From assembly GCF_000720635.1 (NCBI RefSeq), contig NZ_JOCF01000006.1, positions 1 through 64,000 of the forward strand: a stretch of DNA of 64,000 nt. Reading direction: 5' to 3'. A program made the position numbers and the translations under genes. Positions within the stretch are counted from its first letter, which is position 1; the number at the start of each line of letters is the position of its first letter. The notes under the pieces were generated by a model. It saw only the letters and a program-made list of their open reading frames with translations, was not told the origin of the DNA and ran no database searches. This DNA is from Streptomyces sp. NRRL WC-3742 (GTDB lineage: Bacteria; Actinomycetota; Actinomycetes; Streptomycetales; Streptomycetaceae). Below are positions 1-7,795 of this stretch, piece after piece.

Positions 1-1531
1 CTGCGGACCAGCGCCAGGTGCCGGTGAGGGGGTCGGGGTGGCGGGCGAGGACGACGGGGGCGGGGCGGAGGGCGGGGGTGCCGAGTTCGAGGAGTTCGGG
101 GGTGATGCCGAGGTGCTCGGCGGCGTGGGCGAGGGCGGTCAGTTCGGTGTCGTCGGTGAACTCCTCGGGGGTGATCCGGGTGACGGGGGTGGTGTGGCGG
201 AGGGCTTTGCGCAGTTCGTCGTGGGCGAGGGCGGTGAGGAGCCCCCGGCGGACGGCTTCGGTGTGGGTGGAGCCGGCGCCGAGGCCGGCGGGGGTGGGCT
301 CGAAGAGGTGTTCGCGGTTGTACGGGCCGAAGGGGCGCAGGGCGGCGACGGGGACGCGGTGGGTGCGGCCGTCGAGGAGGGAGATGGCCGGGGCCCAGGC
401 GGTGACGGCCTCGGTGGGGACGTCGCTGCCGGTGGAGAGGCGGGCCGGGGCGACGGTGGGCCAGGGGGCGTCCGAGGGGGCCGGGGTGACGGGGACGGCC
501 CGGGCGGCGTACACCTCGGCGGCCCGCAGCAGTGCGCGCTGTCGGGCGGCGGCGGTGTGGTGGAGGTCGAAGGCGGAGATCAGGCGGCGCCGGCCGTCCC
601 CGAGGTCGACGGCGACGGTGCCGACCTTGAGCGGGCTCTGGGCGGCGTGGTCGTCGGGGAGGGGGGTGAGGACGGCCGGACGGGCCGTGCGGGCGACGGG
701 GTGGTGGGGAAGGTCGAAGCCGAGGCGGTTGCCCAGCATGGCCGCCATCGGCCCGGTCCACGGCGCGGGTTCGGACGCCCGGGGGGCGTTGACGGCGCAG
801 CCCCAGCAGCAGTCGGCGCCGGGTGCGGCCAGTGGGCCGATCGTGGCGCTGCGGCCGAAGTCCCAGGCGGGGAGGAGGGTTTGGCCCTCGGGGACGCCCT
901 CGGCCAGGAGGCGGGCGATCCTGGTGGTGCCGGCGGCCACCACGGTGGGGTAGCGCTCGAGTTCGGGCCAGCCGGGTTCGGTGGCGGCGCTCAGCCCGGT
1001 GACGGTCACGGGGCAGCCGGCCTCGGTCAACTCACGTGCCTCGGCGATGAGTTCGGCGATACCGGGGCCGTCGGTGACGGCGAGGTCGGCGCAGCCGCTG
1101 CGGATGAGGCCCAGGGCGCAGGAGCGGGCGAGCGGGTCGTCACCGAGGACGGCCACCGGGGTGGTGCGGAAGTGCTGGAAGCAGTCGGCGTCGTGGTCGG
1201 GGGAGGCGATCGGGGCGTCGGCCTCGGGGGCGTCGGCGGGCGCGGCGTCCTGGGCGAGGCCGCGCTCGTACAGGTTCCTCACCAGCCGTACCAGCATGAC
1301 GCGTTGGGCGGGGCGGAGGTCCCGGGTGAGGTCGGCGACGGTGGTGGCGCCGTCCAGGTGGGGGGTGGTGAGGGTGGCGAAGTGGTGGGCGGAGGGGCCG
1401 GTGAGGGTGAAGCCGCTCCTCGCGTTGTGGAACAGGACGCCGTCCGCCGTCTCGGTGAAGAGGACGTCGCGGCGCAGGCGGGGCCGGGTGTCGGCGATCC
1501 GGTCGTAGGCGGTGGTGGGCGTCGTGGTCAT
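1..1531 (-). CDS. YcaO/TOMM cyclodehydratase-like protein, 3' end outside window
   Basis: The minus strand is open from an ATG at 1531 to the left edge, giving about 510 residues without a stop. The N-terminal ~95 residues resemble the leader-peptide-binding (PqqD-like RRE) part of TOMM cyclodehydratases. A CCWGC motif sits in the middle, as in the E1-like partner domain. The visible C-terminal part has the YcaO-like signature GLGAGSTHTEA followed by GLLTAL. The usual Glu-Arg pair after this signature reads AHD here, so ATP-dependent cyclisation cannot be assumed. It follows the cupin-like gene by 31 nt and is probably in its operon. In the family such proteins install azol(in)es or thioamides in ribosomal peptides; the substrate here is unknown. 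The all-plus-strand frames over this stretch are shadows. Confidence 0.72.
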   Translation of the reverse strand, partial: MTTTPTTAYDRIADTRPRLRRDVLFTETADGVLFHNARSGFTLTGPSAHHFATLTTPHLDGATTVADLTRDLRPAQRVMLVRLVRNLYERGLAQDAAPADAPEADAPIASPDHDADCFQHFRTTPVAVLGDDPLARSCALGLIRSGCADLAVTDGPGIAELIAEARELTEAGCPVTVTGLSAATEPGWPELERYPTVVAAGTTRIARLLAEGVPEGQTLLPAWDFGRSATIGPLAAPGADCCWGCAVNAPRASEPAPWTGPMAAMLGNRLGFDLPHHPVARTARPAVLTPLPDDHAAQSPLKVGTVAVDLGDGRRRLISAFDLHHTAAARQRALLRAAEVYAARAVPVTPAPSDAPWPTVAPARLSTGSDVPTEAVTAWAPAISLLDGRTHRVPVAALRPFGPYNREHLFEPTPAGLGAGSTHTEAVRRGLLTALAHDELRKALRHTTPVTRITPEEFTDDTELTALAHAAEHLGITPELLELGTPALRPAPVVLARHPDPLTGTWRWSA

Positions 1532-1562
1532 CGCGTTCCCGCTGTTCCTCTCGTTCCCGTGG

Positions 1563-2042
1563 TCAGCGCTGGGAGGGGACGGAGAGCACGCCGTAGCGGG
1601 CGTCGGCCGTGCCGGTGACGGTGTACTGGGCGTCCGGTGGCAGGTAGAGCAACTCGCCGGTGCGCAGGCGGATCCGGCGGTCCTGGCCGGGGCGGTGGGG
1701 TAGCCGGAGAGCGATGCCGACCGCCCCGGCTCCCTGGAGGAGGAGGGTGCCCTCACCGGTAGAGCGCTCGCCGGTAGTGCCTTTGCCGGCAGTGCCTTCA
1801 CCGGTGGTAGTGGCGGTGCCGGGGCCCGGCGGCCCGGCGGCCACCACCTGTTCCAGCAGGACGGCCAGCTCGCGGCGCAGCAGGCTCAGATGGGCGTCGA
1901 AGTCCCCCCGCAGGCCAGGCGGTTCGCTCTGCGGCCAGAGCACGGCGGGCCGCTGGACGCGGCGGCGCTCGGCGAGGAAGCCAGCGATCTCGCGCAGGTA
2001 GTGACCGTCGCCCGGCTGTTCACCGGCTTCGCCCCACTGCAT
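1563..2042 (-). CDS. Cupin-like small protein in the YcaO locus
   Basis: This 159-aa protein starts at an ATG preceded by a strong AGGAGG on the minus strand. Residues ~1-70 are predicted helical and charged. Residues ~75-100 are a low-complexity Thr-Gly repeat (variants of GEGTAGKG). The last ~50 residues look like one half of a cupin barrel, with a LRTGELLYLPP strand pattern and no clear metal-binding histidines. It lies between the TrmB/LuxR regulator gene and the YcaO-like gene, all on the same strand, so it probably belongs to the same unit. I do not recognise a precise family. A role as a binding or scaffolding partner of the YcaO-like protein is only a guess from position. Confidence 0.6.
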   Translation of the reverse strand: MQWGEAGEQPGDGHYLREIAGFLAERRRVQRPAVLWPQSEPPGLRGDFDAHLSLLRRELAVLLEQVVAAGPPGPGTATTTGEGTAGKGTTGERSTGEGTLLLQGAGAVGIALRLPHRPGQDRRIRLRTGELLYLPPDAQYTVTGTADARYGVLSVPSQR

Positions 2043-2127
2043 CGGGTGCCCTCCTCACGTCTCCCGGGTCGTGTCTGTGGGAGTCATGGTGGGCGCGTGT
2101 CGGGGGGCCTGCCAGTCACGTATTTCC

Positions 2128-2172
2128 GGTCACTCGTCCGCCGGTCACTCGTCCGCCGGTCACTCGTCCGCC
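2128..2172. repeat. Three perfect 15-bp tandem repeats over the regulator's stop codon
   Basis: The 15-mer GGTCACTCGTCCGCC is repeated three times without change. The regulator gene's stop (TGA on the minus strand, 2160-2162) lies in the third copy. Because the period is a multiple of three, the other copies place further in-frame TGA codons directly downstream of the real stop. Confidence 0.9.
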
Positions 2173-3194
2173 GATCGCTCCTCCGGGAGCAGCCCGGCGC
2201 GTACGGCCGCCACGCCCGCCTGGAAGCGGCTCTCGGCGTTCAGCTGCTGCATGATGTCGGCGATGTGCCGGCGCGTGGTGCGCAGGGACATGCCGAGTCG
2301 TCGGGCGATGGTCTCGTCCTTGATCCCGGCGGCGAGCAGTTCGAGGATCGTCTCGTCGAGCTCCTGGGCGACCTGTTCCAGCCCGTCGTCGGCCGCGTCG
2401 GCGAACGGGCGGGCCTCGGCCCAGGTGTGCTCGAAGAGCTCGCACAGGTACGCCACCAGCGAGGGCTCGCGGATCGCGACCGCGCCCGAGGAGCCGTCCT
2501 GCACGGGGACGAAGGCCAGTTCGCGGTCGAAGACGATGAGCCGGCCGAAGAGCTGGTGGGCGGTGCGGTACTGGCCGCCGAGGCGGGAGGCGGCCGCCAC
2601 GTACGCCTGGCTGGGGCCGTTGAACCGGGCGGTGTGGTGGTAGAGGGTGCGCATCCTGACGCCCCGGCCGAGGAGGGCGCGGTCGCGCACCAGCGCCTCC
2701 TCCATGGCCGAGGGCACCCGGCTGCCGCCGCCGGGCTGGCTGGCCAGCACTTCGAGGGTGCAGTCGTCGGAGGCGCGGTTGAGGGCGGAGCGGACCTCGG
2801 GCAGGCTGGCGATGACCTGGACGCCGGTGCCGGAGCAGCCCGCTCCGCAGCTGTTCTGGTAGACGGGAGCGAAGTCGGCCAGCAGGGCGCGGGTGCGGGC
2901 GAGTTGCTCCTGTTCGGCCCGGATCCGGGCCTCCACCGGGGCGGCCAGTTCGGTGACGGCGAGTTCGGGGGCGACGGCATAGCCCGCGTCCGGGTCGTCC
3001 GGGTCCAGGAAGACGAGGCGCAGTGCCACCAGCCGTTCCAGCGAGGCCCGGGCGCGGTCGACGGGGAGGTTCAGGTCGTGGGCGAACTCCTTGACGGCGG
3101 TGCGCCGGTGGCCCAGCACCCAGGCGTACACCTGCCGGTCGACGGGGTCGACCGACGGGCGCGCACTCGTGAGGTTTTCGGTGAGGTTGTCCAT
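2160..3194 (-). CDS. TrmB/LuxR-type helix-turn-helix transcriptional regulator
   Basis: This 344-aa cytoplasmic regulator has two DNA-binding modules. Residues ~1-75 look like a TrmB-type winged helix (hydrophobic helices around VYAWVLGHRRTAVKEFA). The last ~65 residues carry a LuxR-type HTH, with IARRLGMSLRTTRRHI as the recognition segment. The middle is a ligand or effector region without a recognised pocket. The ATG at 3194 is preceded by a GGGGGAG ribosome site. It is divergent from the secreted-peptide gene at 3348, with about 150 bp between them, so it probably controls that promoter and perhaps the cupin/YcaO genes downstream. The C-terminus runs into a stop-containing tandem repeat. 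The architecture call is firm; the target is inferred from context. Confidence 0.85.
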   Translation of the reverse strand: MDNLTENLTSARPSVDPVDRQVYAWVLGHRRTAVKEFAHDLNLPVDRARASLERLVALRLVFLDPDDPDAGYAVAPELAVTELAAPVEARIRAEQEQLARTRALLADFAPVYQNSCGAGCSGTGVQVIASLPEVRSALNRASDDCTLEVLASQPGGGSRVPSAMEEALVRDRALLGRGVRMRTLYHHTARFNGPSQAYVAAASRLGGQYRTAHQLFGRLIVFDRELAFVPVQDGSSGAVAIREPSLVAYLCELFEHTWAEARPFADAADDGLEQVAQELDETILELLAAGIKDETIARRLGMSLRTTRRHIADIMQQLNAESRFQAGVAAVRAGLLPEERSADE

Positions 3195-3347
3195 CTTTCT
3201 CCCCCACTCCCTTTCCTGCCGGACACGTTGGTGAGGTCGGATGCCCCTGGTGAGCCCTACGTGATCATGAGCAAACTGGTGCACAGCACCGGAGATCCAC
3301 GTGAAAAGAGGGTCGGAGGTTTCGGCCCGGTTCCCAGGAGGACGCAC

Positions 3348-3623
3348 ATGAAGCGCTCGATCATCGCAGGTCTGGTCCTCGCCGGGCTGCTCGCGGGCGG
3401 GGCCGCCGTCTCCGCGTCGGCCTCCGCTTCCGCGCAGGACGCGGGTCGCAGCACGGTGGCGGACACCTCCTGGGGCGGCTGGGTCTGCCCGCCGAACGCG
3501 ACCACCGACATCTGCGGCGGTCAGCACCGCTTCCCCCACCCGCCGGGGGCCGCCGTCGAGCTCGACCGGACGGCCGGCAGCGGGCGTCCGATCGGGACGA
3601 CGGACACCTCCTGGGGCGGCTGA
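3348..3623 (+). CDS. Secreted 91-aa peptide with two DTSWGG motifs
   Basis: The ATG at 3348 has an ideal AGGAGG six bases upstream. Residues 1-29 form a Sec-type signal peptide: KR at the N-terminus, a hydrophobic core, then an Ala-Ser-rich region ending ASA before Q30. The predicted mature part (~62 aa) has the hexapeptide DTSWGG at 39-44 and again as the last six residues, 86-91. Two cysteines (C47, C56) could form a disulfide. The stretch between them is Pro/Gly-rich. Its start faces the TrmB/LuxR gene and it is followed after 47 nt by an orphan LuxR-HTH gene. I do not recognise the family. It could be a peptide signal, a secreted structural peptide, or a substrate of the nearby YcaO-like enzyme, although a Sec signal argues against classical RiPP export. 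Confidence 0.8.
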   Translation: MKRSIIAGLVLAGLLAGGAAVSASASASAQDAGRSTVADTSWGGWVCPPNATTDICGGQHRFPHPPGAAVELDRTAGSGRPIGTTDTSWGG

Positions 3624-3670
3624 GCCCGTTTCCCGCCCGGACCGCCGTCCCGATCCCGCAGGGAGTCGTC

Positions 3671-3904
3671 ATGCCTCAGACCGATTTTGCCGCCGCTGCC
3701 CCAGCCCTGACCGAGCGTGAGCACCAGGTCCTCGAGCACCTCGCCGACGGCGCCACGTACCAGGCCATCGCCCGCCGGATGAACCTGAGCCCGCACACCG
3801 TCGACACCTACCTGCGGCGCATCCGTGGCAAGACCGGGGCGGTCAACCGCACTCAGCTGGCGCTGCTGGCCTTCTCCCTGGGGCACGGTCCGGCGAGGGG
3901 GTGA
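3671..3904 (+). CDS. Orphan LuxR-type HTH protein (77 aa)
   Basis: This protein is little more than a LuxR C-terminal DNA-binding domain: LTEREHQVLEHLADG, then IARRMNLSPHTVDTYLRRI, with no receiver or sensor region. The ATG at 3671 follows an AGGGAG site. It lies 47 nt after the DTSWGG peptide gene on the same strand, so the two are probably cotranscribed. By family it should bind DNA as a dimer, possibly as an antagonist or partner of the two-domain regulator encoded divergently at 2160-3194. No sensing domain is present, so the input would have to be its own expression level or a protein partner. Confidence 0.8.
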   Translation: MPQTDFAAAAPALTEREHQVLEHLADGATYQAIARRMNLSPHTVDTYLRRIRGKTGAVNRTQLALLAFSLGHGPARG

Positions 3905-3979
3905 AGCGGTACGGGTGAAACCCGCGCATCATCAGCTGTGTTGGGAGTTGTCCCACCGTCCACCCCCCACCCCCGGGCA

Positions 3980-4014
3980 CGCCGTGTGCCGCCGGTCCAA
4001 GGCGGCACACGGCG
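3980..4014 (+). terminator. Hairpin terminator after the peptide/LuxR-HTH unit
   Basis: A perfect 14-bp inverted repeat (CGCCGTGTGCCGCC and its complement) with a 7-nt loop lies about 75 bp after the LuxR-HTH stop. There is no U-tract, as is common in these genomes. Confidence 0.7.
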
Positions 4015-4080
4015 CTGATGGAGCAGGGTGAAGTATCAGTAGAGAGCACTGGGCCAGGCACGCCGCTCCGAAAGGGCACC

Positions 4081-4119
4081 GTGGCACAGGAAGTCGACGA
4101 CGTCGACTTCCTGCGCCAC
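4081..4119. terminator. 18-bp near-perfect inverted repeat between convergent units
   Basis: Arms at 4081-4098 and 4102-4119 pair over 18 bp with a single mismatch and a 3-nt loop. It lies between the plus-strand LuxR-HTH unit and the minus-strand DUF397 gene that ends at 4166, so it can serve as a bidirectional terminator. The low-GC core around GTCGAC could also be a protein site. Confidence 0.6.
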
Positions 4120-4165
4120 CCACTCGGGCACATCGCCGCTGGGCGGACCCGGCGATTTCGAGCGC

Positions 4166-4360
4166 TCAGGCGTCGCCGAACTCGCCGGCCTGGACGGCGG
4201 CGACGAACGACTGCCAGGAGCCGGTAGGGAAGAAGAGGGCAGGGCCCTCAGGGTCCTTGGAGTCCCGAACGGGGACGGCGTTGGTGAGATTGGCCGCTAC
4301 CTCGACGCATGCGCCGCCGTTGTCGCTGTAGCTGGACTTGAACCATGCGGGTTCGGTCAC
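4166..4360 (-). CDS. DUF397 domain protein
   Basis: This 64-aa protein matches the DUF397 pattern: W-KSSYS-NGGACVEVA near the N-terminus, VRDSKDPEGPAL in the middle and a C-terminal W-F---V---GEF segment. DUF397 proteins are nearly always encoded beside a large XRE regulator in streptomycetes and are thought to act with it, as in the WhiJ/BldB-type pairs. Here the ATG overlaps the stop of the upstream XRE gene (ATGA), which implies translational coupling. It has no enzymatic motif. Confidence 0.92.
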   Translation of the reverse strand: MTEPAWFKSSYSDNGGACVEVAANLTNAVPVRDSKDPEGPALFFPTGSWQSFVAAVQAGEFGDA

Positions 4361-5184
4361 TGGATTTCCTCTCGCACCTTGCCGATCAGCGCCACAGATG
4401 GGGCCTGCGGTAGCGCCTCTACCTGTAGATGATGGTAGGCCGTGAGCAAGGGCTGTACCTCGGCGGGATCACGCTCGAACCAGCCTTGCTGGGCAGCCTC
4501 CGAGTAGGCAGCTACGGAGCGGTCGGGTAGCACGGGCAGGTAGACCGGAAGGTTCAGACTTCGTGCCTCGCCCATGGAGAACGGGGCGATCTGCAAGGTC
4601 ATGTGAGGAAGCGCGGCTATCTCAACCAGGCGGTCGAGTTGAGCTGCCATGATCTTACGGCCGCCGACAGTGCGGCGGATGCAGCTCTCGTCGAGGATCG
4701 CATACAGCTGCGGCGCGGGCTGCCGGGCGAGCAACTTCTGGCGTTCGGCTAGAACTCGGAGTCGTTCCGCCGCCTGGTCCTCCGTGATGCTTCCTCGGTT
4801 CACCGCTGCCGTTGTCAGCGCTGTGGCGTACTCCGGTGTCTGAAGTAGGCCGGGGATGATCCCGATTTCGAACATCCTGAGCTCCAGGGACTTCGCTTCC
4901 TCTGCAAGGTACTTGCCGAAGCCCTGCAACAACGAGCTTGTCCTTACGTCCATGAACAGGTTTGCGAACTTGCTTCCCGTCTCGAACGTCCGATCAACCT
5001 GCCGCGCAAAGCGCAGGGTTGGCGGCTTTCTGCCAGTTTCTACGGATGAGATATGTCCCGGTGAATAGCCGGTTCGTGTCGCCAGCTGATCTTGCGACAT
5101 CTTCAACGCTTGTCGCTGCGTCCGTAGTTGGGCACCAAAGGACGCTTGTGGTGAGCTGTCCGGCGTGAGCGGCTTGATGTTCAC
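4357..5184 (-). CDS. XRE-family regulator with DUF5753 (WhiJ/Scr1-like)
   Basis: This protein of about 275 aa has an N-terminal Cro/XRE helix-turn-helix at residues ~18-72 (LRTQRQALKMSQDQLATRTG, then GHISSVETGRKPPT). The remaining ~200 residues are the DUF5753 region usual for this group, including PGLLQTPEYA and a LDESCIRR segment. A GTG at 5184 is the preferred start; an in-frame TTG at 5211 would add nine residues. The DUF397 gene overlaps its end by 4 nt. Two small genes are divergent at 5285 and 5560. Family members act in development or antibiotic regulation, but the target of this pair cannot be told from sequence. Confidence 0.9.
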   Translation of the reverse strand: MNIKPLTPDSSPQASFGAQLRTQRQALKMSQDQLATRTGYSPGHISSVETGRKPPTLRFARQVDRTFETGSKFANLFMDVRTSSLLQGFGKYLAEEAKSLELRMFEIGIIPGLLQTPEYATALTTAAVNRGSITEDQAAERLRVLAERQKLLARQPAPQLYAILDESCIRRTVGGRKIMAAQLDRLVEIAALPHMTLQIAPFSMGEARSLNLPVYLPVLPDRSVAAYSEAAQQGWFERDPAEVQPLLTAYHHLQVEALPQAPSVALIGKVREEIQ

Positions 5185-5284
5185 GCGGCCCCATTTCTTT
5201 CCGGTTCGCAAGGTTGAAGGCGCTTTGAGCGTAGAGGAAAGTGTGTCTCCCCGGTAGCGAAACCGCTACGGAGAGGAGTCTGCT

Positions 5285-5563
5285 GTGCCGCGCAAATGTA
5301 CCCCCGCATCCTTGGCCAAGCCGAAGCACTATCGGCCCCAGATCGGCGAGTTGGTCAGGGACGAGACGACCGGCGAACACGTCGTCCACATGGAAACGAT
5401 CGGCGGGCGCGCCTACATCCGTCCGCCGGGCGGCGGCGTCGAACGCGACGTCGACGCCGGCAAGCTCAGGGAACTGCCGGGCGGGCCTGGAGTGGTGGTG
5501 CACATCGTGCCGGACAGGCTGTCCGGCTTCGTCAGCGCCGGGGACGGCGAGGTCAGCACGTGA
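5285..5563 (+). CDS. Small conserved-type protein beside the XRE pair
   Basis: This 92-aa protein starts with GTG and is divergent from the XRE gene, about 100 bp away. It has no signal peptide, membrane segment or enzymatic motif. The middle has a strand-rich pattern (VVHMETIGGRAYIRPPGGG) and the protein is rich in Gly, Pro and charged residues. Its stop overlaps the GTG start of the next gene, so the two are translated together. Small proteins like this often accompany XRE/DUF397 pairs in streptomycetes. I cannot assign a function. Confidence 0.65.
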   Translation: MPRKCTPASLAKPKHYRPQIGELVRDETTGEHVVHMETIGGRAYIRPPGGGVERDVDAGKLRELPGGPGVVVHIVPDRLSGFVSAGDGEVST

Positions 5564-5805
5564 ACGGCGCGAGCGAGTGGGCCATCTCGGTGGACCCCAC
5601 GCCGGACGAGCCGGCCGAGTACGTCCTCGTCTGCATCTCCGAGGCCGAACCCGGCGCAGCCTGCAACGAGTCCTCGGGCAGCCTGAACAGTGCCGAGGCA
5701 TACGGCGATTGGGCCGGACAACACACCGGCGCCCACCTCGACCACCGGAAGTACCGTCTCGTGGCCGAAGTGCCGATGCGGGTGTTCCAGGGCGTGACGC
5801 TCTGA
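5560..5805 (+). CDS. Small DUF7848-like protein
   Basis: This 81-aa protein begins at GTG 5560, overlapping the preceding stop by 4 nt. The order of features, WAISVDPTP, then two cysteines (LVCISEAEPGAAC), a W in an A-W---H helix, then H-KYRLVAEVPMRVF, resembles the short DUF7848-type proteins found in streptomycete regulatory neighbourhoods. It has no export signal. The role is unknown. Translational coupling to the upstream small protein and proximity to the XRE/DUF397 pair suggest one regulatory module. Confidence 0.65.
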   Translation: MNGASEWAISVDPTPDEPAEYVLVCISEAEPGAACNESSGSLNSAEAYGDWAGQHTGAHLDHRKYRLVAEVPMRVFQGVTL

Positions 5806-6391
5806 CCTCCGCCGTGCTCCTCCTCGCCGGACTGCACGCATCAACCGTGCTCGCCCTGGCCTTCGCGGTGTTGGCCCACTCGGTGCCCTGTGCGCGATCA
5901 AGGGTGCCCGATTCCCCGACGGCCTGATCCAAACTCCCACCACCGCAGCACACATACTCATCCTCTGCGGCGGCGGGACCCAACCCCGTTCGCGTGACTC
6001 GTTGGCGTGATGCCGCGCACGGGACCCGGCGAGGCTCCTGCTCCCCTCGCCGGTCGCTCCAGGGATTGTGGGCATCCTGGAGCAGCCGCCCTCTGCCACC
6101 ACCCCCCTGTGGCAGAGGGCGGCATCACTTGTGCCACGTGACGACGCCAGGGCTGTCCCGTAACTGCCCGCAAGATCCGCCTGGAGTCGCAAGCGTGCCC
6201 GGACTTCGGGGCCTCTGGATGGGGCAGGGGACTGCTGAGAGACTGCGGGCACGGGATCTTGGGGGAGTCTTGGACCAGCGGTTTTGTCCCTGGCGGAAGC
6301 TGCCCACGGCGAAGCGGTGGGCAAGCCCCCGAACTGCTGAGGAAACAGGTCGAGTTCATGGACGCTGTCTACATGGATCTCTGGCCCGGCC
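5806..6391. other. Gene-free stretch with one hairpin
   Basis: About 585 bp without a supportable gene. The open frames here show no family resemblance and no good ribosome site. The only clear structure is a perfect 15-bp hairpin at 6085-6123. The stretch merges into transposase remnants on its right. Confidence 0.6.
6085..6123. terminator. 15-bp hairpin
   Basis: A perfect inverted repeat of GCCGCCCTCTGCCAC with a 9-nt loop. It stands about 280 bp from the nearest intact gene end, so it may be the terminator of a lost gene. Confidence 0.5.
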
Positions 6392-6511
6392 AGCGGCGAG
6401 GAGCGTGAGCACTCGCGCGACTACGAGACGCTGCCCGCCGTCCACGGGCAGATGGTGCTGTGGTCGACGACGATGCTCATGAGCCGGCGGCCAGCCCGTC
6501 GGCAAGCGTGA
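6392..6511 (+). pseudogene. Transposase C-terminal remnant (IS5-like)
   Basis: One frame from 6392 to the TGA at 6509-6511 reads as the last ~39 residues of an IS5-type transposase: a RDYETLP segment followed by a hydrophobic STTMLM and an Arg-rich tail (SRRPARRQA). This matches the family's C-terminal R-YE-LP---A helix. Nothing upstream in this frame continues the catalytic core, so the element has decayed. The remnant overlaps another scrap on the opposite strand. Confidence 0.5.
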
Positions 6512-6638
6512 ACCGACCGGGAGCCGGCTCGGCGGCCCAGCCACAGTGCGCGAGCCGATTCATCTTCGACCGCACGTCCTCCACGCTGGCCGAAACCGGC
6601 TCCGGCCCGAGGGCGACGGTGATCTCCTGGCACGTCAT
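6477..6638 (-). pseudogene. Remnant of a winged-helix DNA-binding protein
   Basis: A 53-codon frame from ATG 6638 reads as the C-terminal winged helix of a class of small streptomycete proteins often found beside insertion elements. It has a CQEITVALG helix, a VEDVRSKMNRLAHCGW recognition segment and a PAPGRFTLADG wing. Possible N-terminal homology continues upstream but is broken. It overlaps the transposase tail on the other strand, which suggests both are debris. It might still be a short functional frame. Confidence 0.35.
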
Positions 6639-6730
6639 GACAGCCGAGCACGGCCAGTTGCCGGGCCGGCTTGCGGATGAGGCCGCAGGTCAGCCGCACG
6701 ACGGAGCGAGGTTCCAAGCCGAACCAGGTG

Positions 6731-7222
6731 TCATCCGTCGACCGGGTTGAGTTCGGTACCGTCATCGATGGGGACCCCCTCGCCCGGGGCAGGTAGACGC
6801 GGGAGGACGAAGTCATAGCCTGCGGCAGCATGGCCGCCACCGCCCGGACAGCTGCCCTTGTCCGGGTAGCCGTCGAAGAACATCGCCTGGCACTTGCCGC
6901 AGAAGCGCCAGGCATCCTGGGTGAACGCCCCTGCGGGCACGTCGTGGGGGAGCGCGAAGTTGAAACCCGCGGCTGCGTGGCCGCCACCGCCCGGACAGCT
7001 GCCCTTGTCCGGGTAGCCGTCGAAGAACATCGCCTGGCACTTGCCGCAGAAGCGCCAGTCCGGCTGGGTTGTCGGCGTAGCCCCTTGGTCGTGCGGAAGG
7101 CTGAAGTTGTAACCGGCCGCAGCGTGGCCGCCGCCACTGGGGCACCGGCCCTTGTCGGGGTAGCCGTCGAAGAACAGTTCGTGGCACTGTCCGCAGAAGC
7201 GCCAATCAGTCTGTTGTGGCAT
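6731..7222 (-). CDS. Cys-rich protein of three tandem ~45-residue repeats
   Basis: This 163-aa protein is three tandem copies of one module. Each starts WRFCGxC, then FFDGYPDKG, a third Cys followed by Pro, GGGHAAAG and an aromatic LPHD end. Each module supplies three cysteines and a histidine (C-x2-C, C, H), which would suit one zinc or iron site, though metal binding is not shown. Modules of this kind occur singly or in arrays in actinobacterial proteins of unknown function. There is no signal peptide from the chosen ATG at 7222. Copies two and three share 81 identical bases (6831-6911 and 6978-7058), so one is a recent duplication. It is the only intact gene between two zones of transposon debris. 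Confidence 0.8.
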   Translation of the reverse strand: MPQQTDWRFCGQCHELFFDGYPDKGRCPSGGGHAAAGYNFSLPHDQGATPTTQPDWRFCGKCQAMFFDGYPDKGSCPGGGGHAAAGFNFALPHDVPAGAFTQDAWRFCGKCQAMFFDGYPDKGSCPGGGGHAAAGYDFVLPRLPAPGEGVPIDDGTELNPVDG

Positions 7223-7607
7223 CTCGCTCTCCTTCGCTGTTTCCCGTCCGTCGGGGACGGGATCCATGCGGGAGCGCCCGCCTGTCCGGTTGCCCGGCGA
7301 CGGAATCCGCTGGTCGCGATGGTTTGAGAATCTGGCGCGTCGACGTCAGCGCAGCCAGTTCCATGATATTCCTTCCGGCGGGCGGTGCCTGCCTGGGCGG
7401 TACGGGCTGATGGGCGGTGAGAAGCCGTTGTCGTACCGATCCTGTTGGGCGCCCGTTCGAGTGCGGTGAATTGGCCACGTGATTTCCGACTCCGACGTGC
7501 ATGAAGGCGGGGCGTCCTGTCCAGTTCGGGATTGTCGAAGTTCGAACGACCTGGTCACGAGGCACTGTGTGGCAACCTTGCGGTCCCGTGTCTACGCGTT
7601 CGCGTGA
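7223..7607. other. Intergenic stretch, nothing recognised
   Basis: About 385 bp upstream of the Cys-rich repeat gene. It presumably contains that gene's promoter. I see no convincing reading frame, hairpin or repeat before the transposase remnant begins. Confidence 0.5.
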
Positions 7608-7795
7608 CGCTGGGGCGCGCAGGGGCTGCTGGCCGAGCCGCACAACCGGTTGCGGGGCCTGGTCCGTGAGGACGTCGGCCGTGATGCGGAGCCGACCGCT
7701 GCCGTCGTCGACTCGCAGTCGGTGCGGGCCGCTGCCACGGGCCCGTCATCCTCTCGGGGCTACGACGCGGGCAAGAAGGTGCCAGGGCGCAGGCG
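7608..7795 (+). pseudogene. IS5-family transposase internal fragment
   Basis: The plus strand encodes an internal piece of an IS5-type transposase: WGAQGLLAEPHNRLR, then VVDSQSVRAA with the first catalytic-region Asp of the DDE family, and SRGYDAGKKVPGR. A stop precedes the fragment at 7605 and similarity ends at about 7790, where the sequence becomes the antisense of a phosphotransferase. No terminal inverted repeats are evident. It is a deletion relic. Confidence 0.75.

Noticed and set aside
38..1618. Long plus-strand open frames over the left edge
   Set aside because: They are Gly/Arg-rich shadows of the minus-strand YcaO-like gene, whose frame shows real domain signatures.
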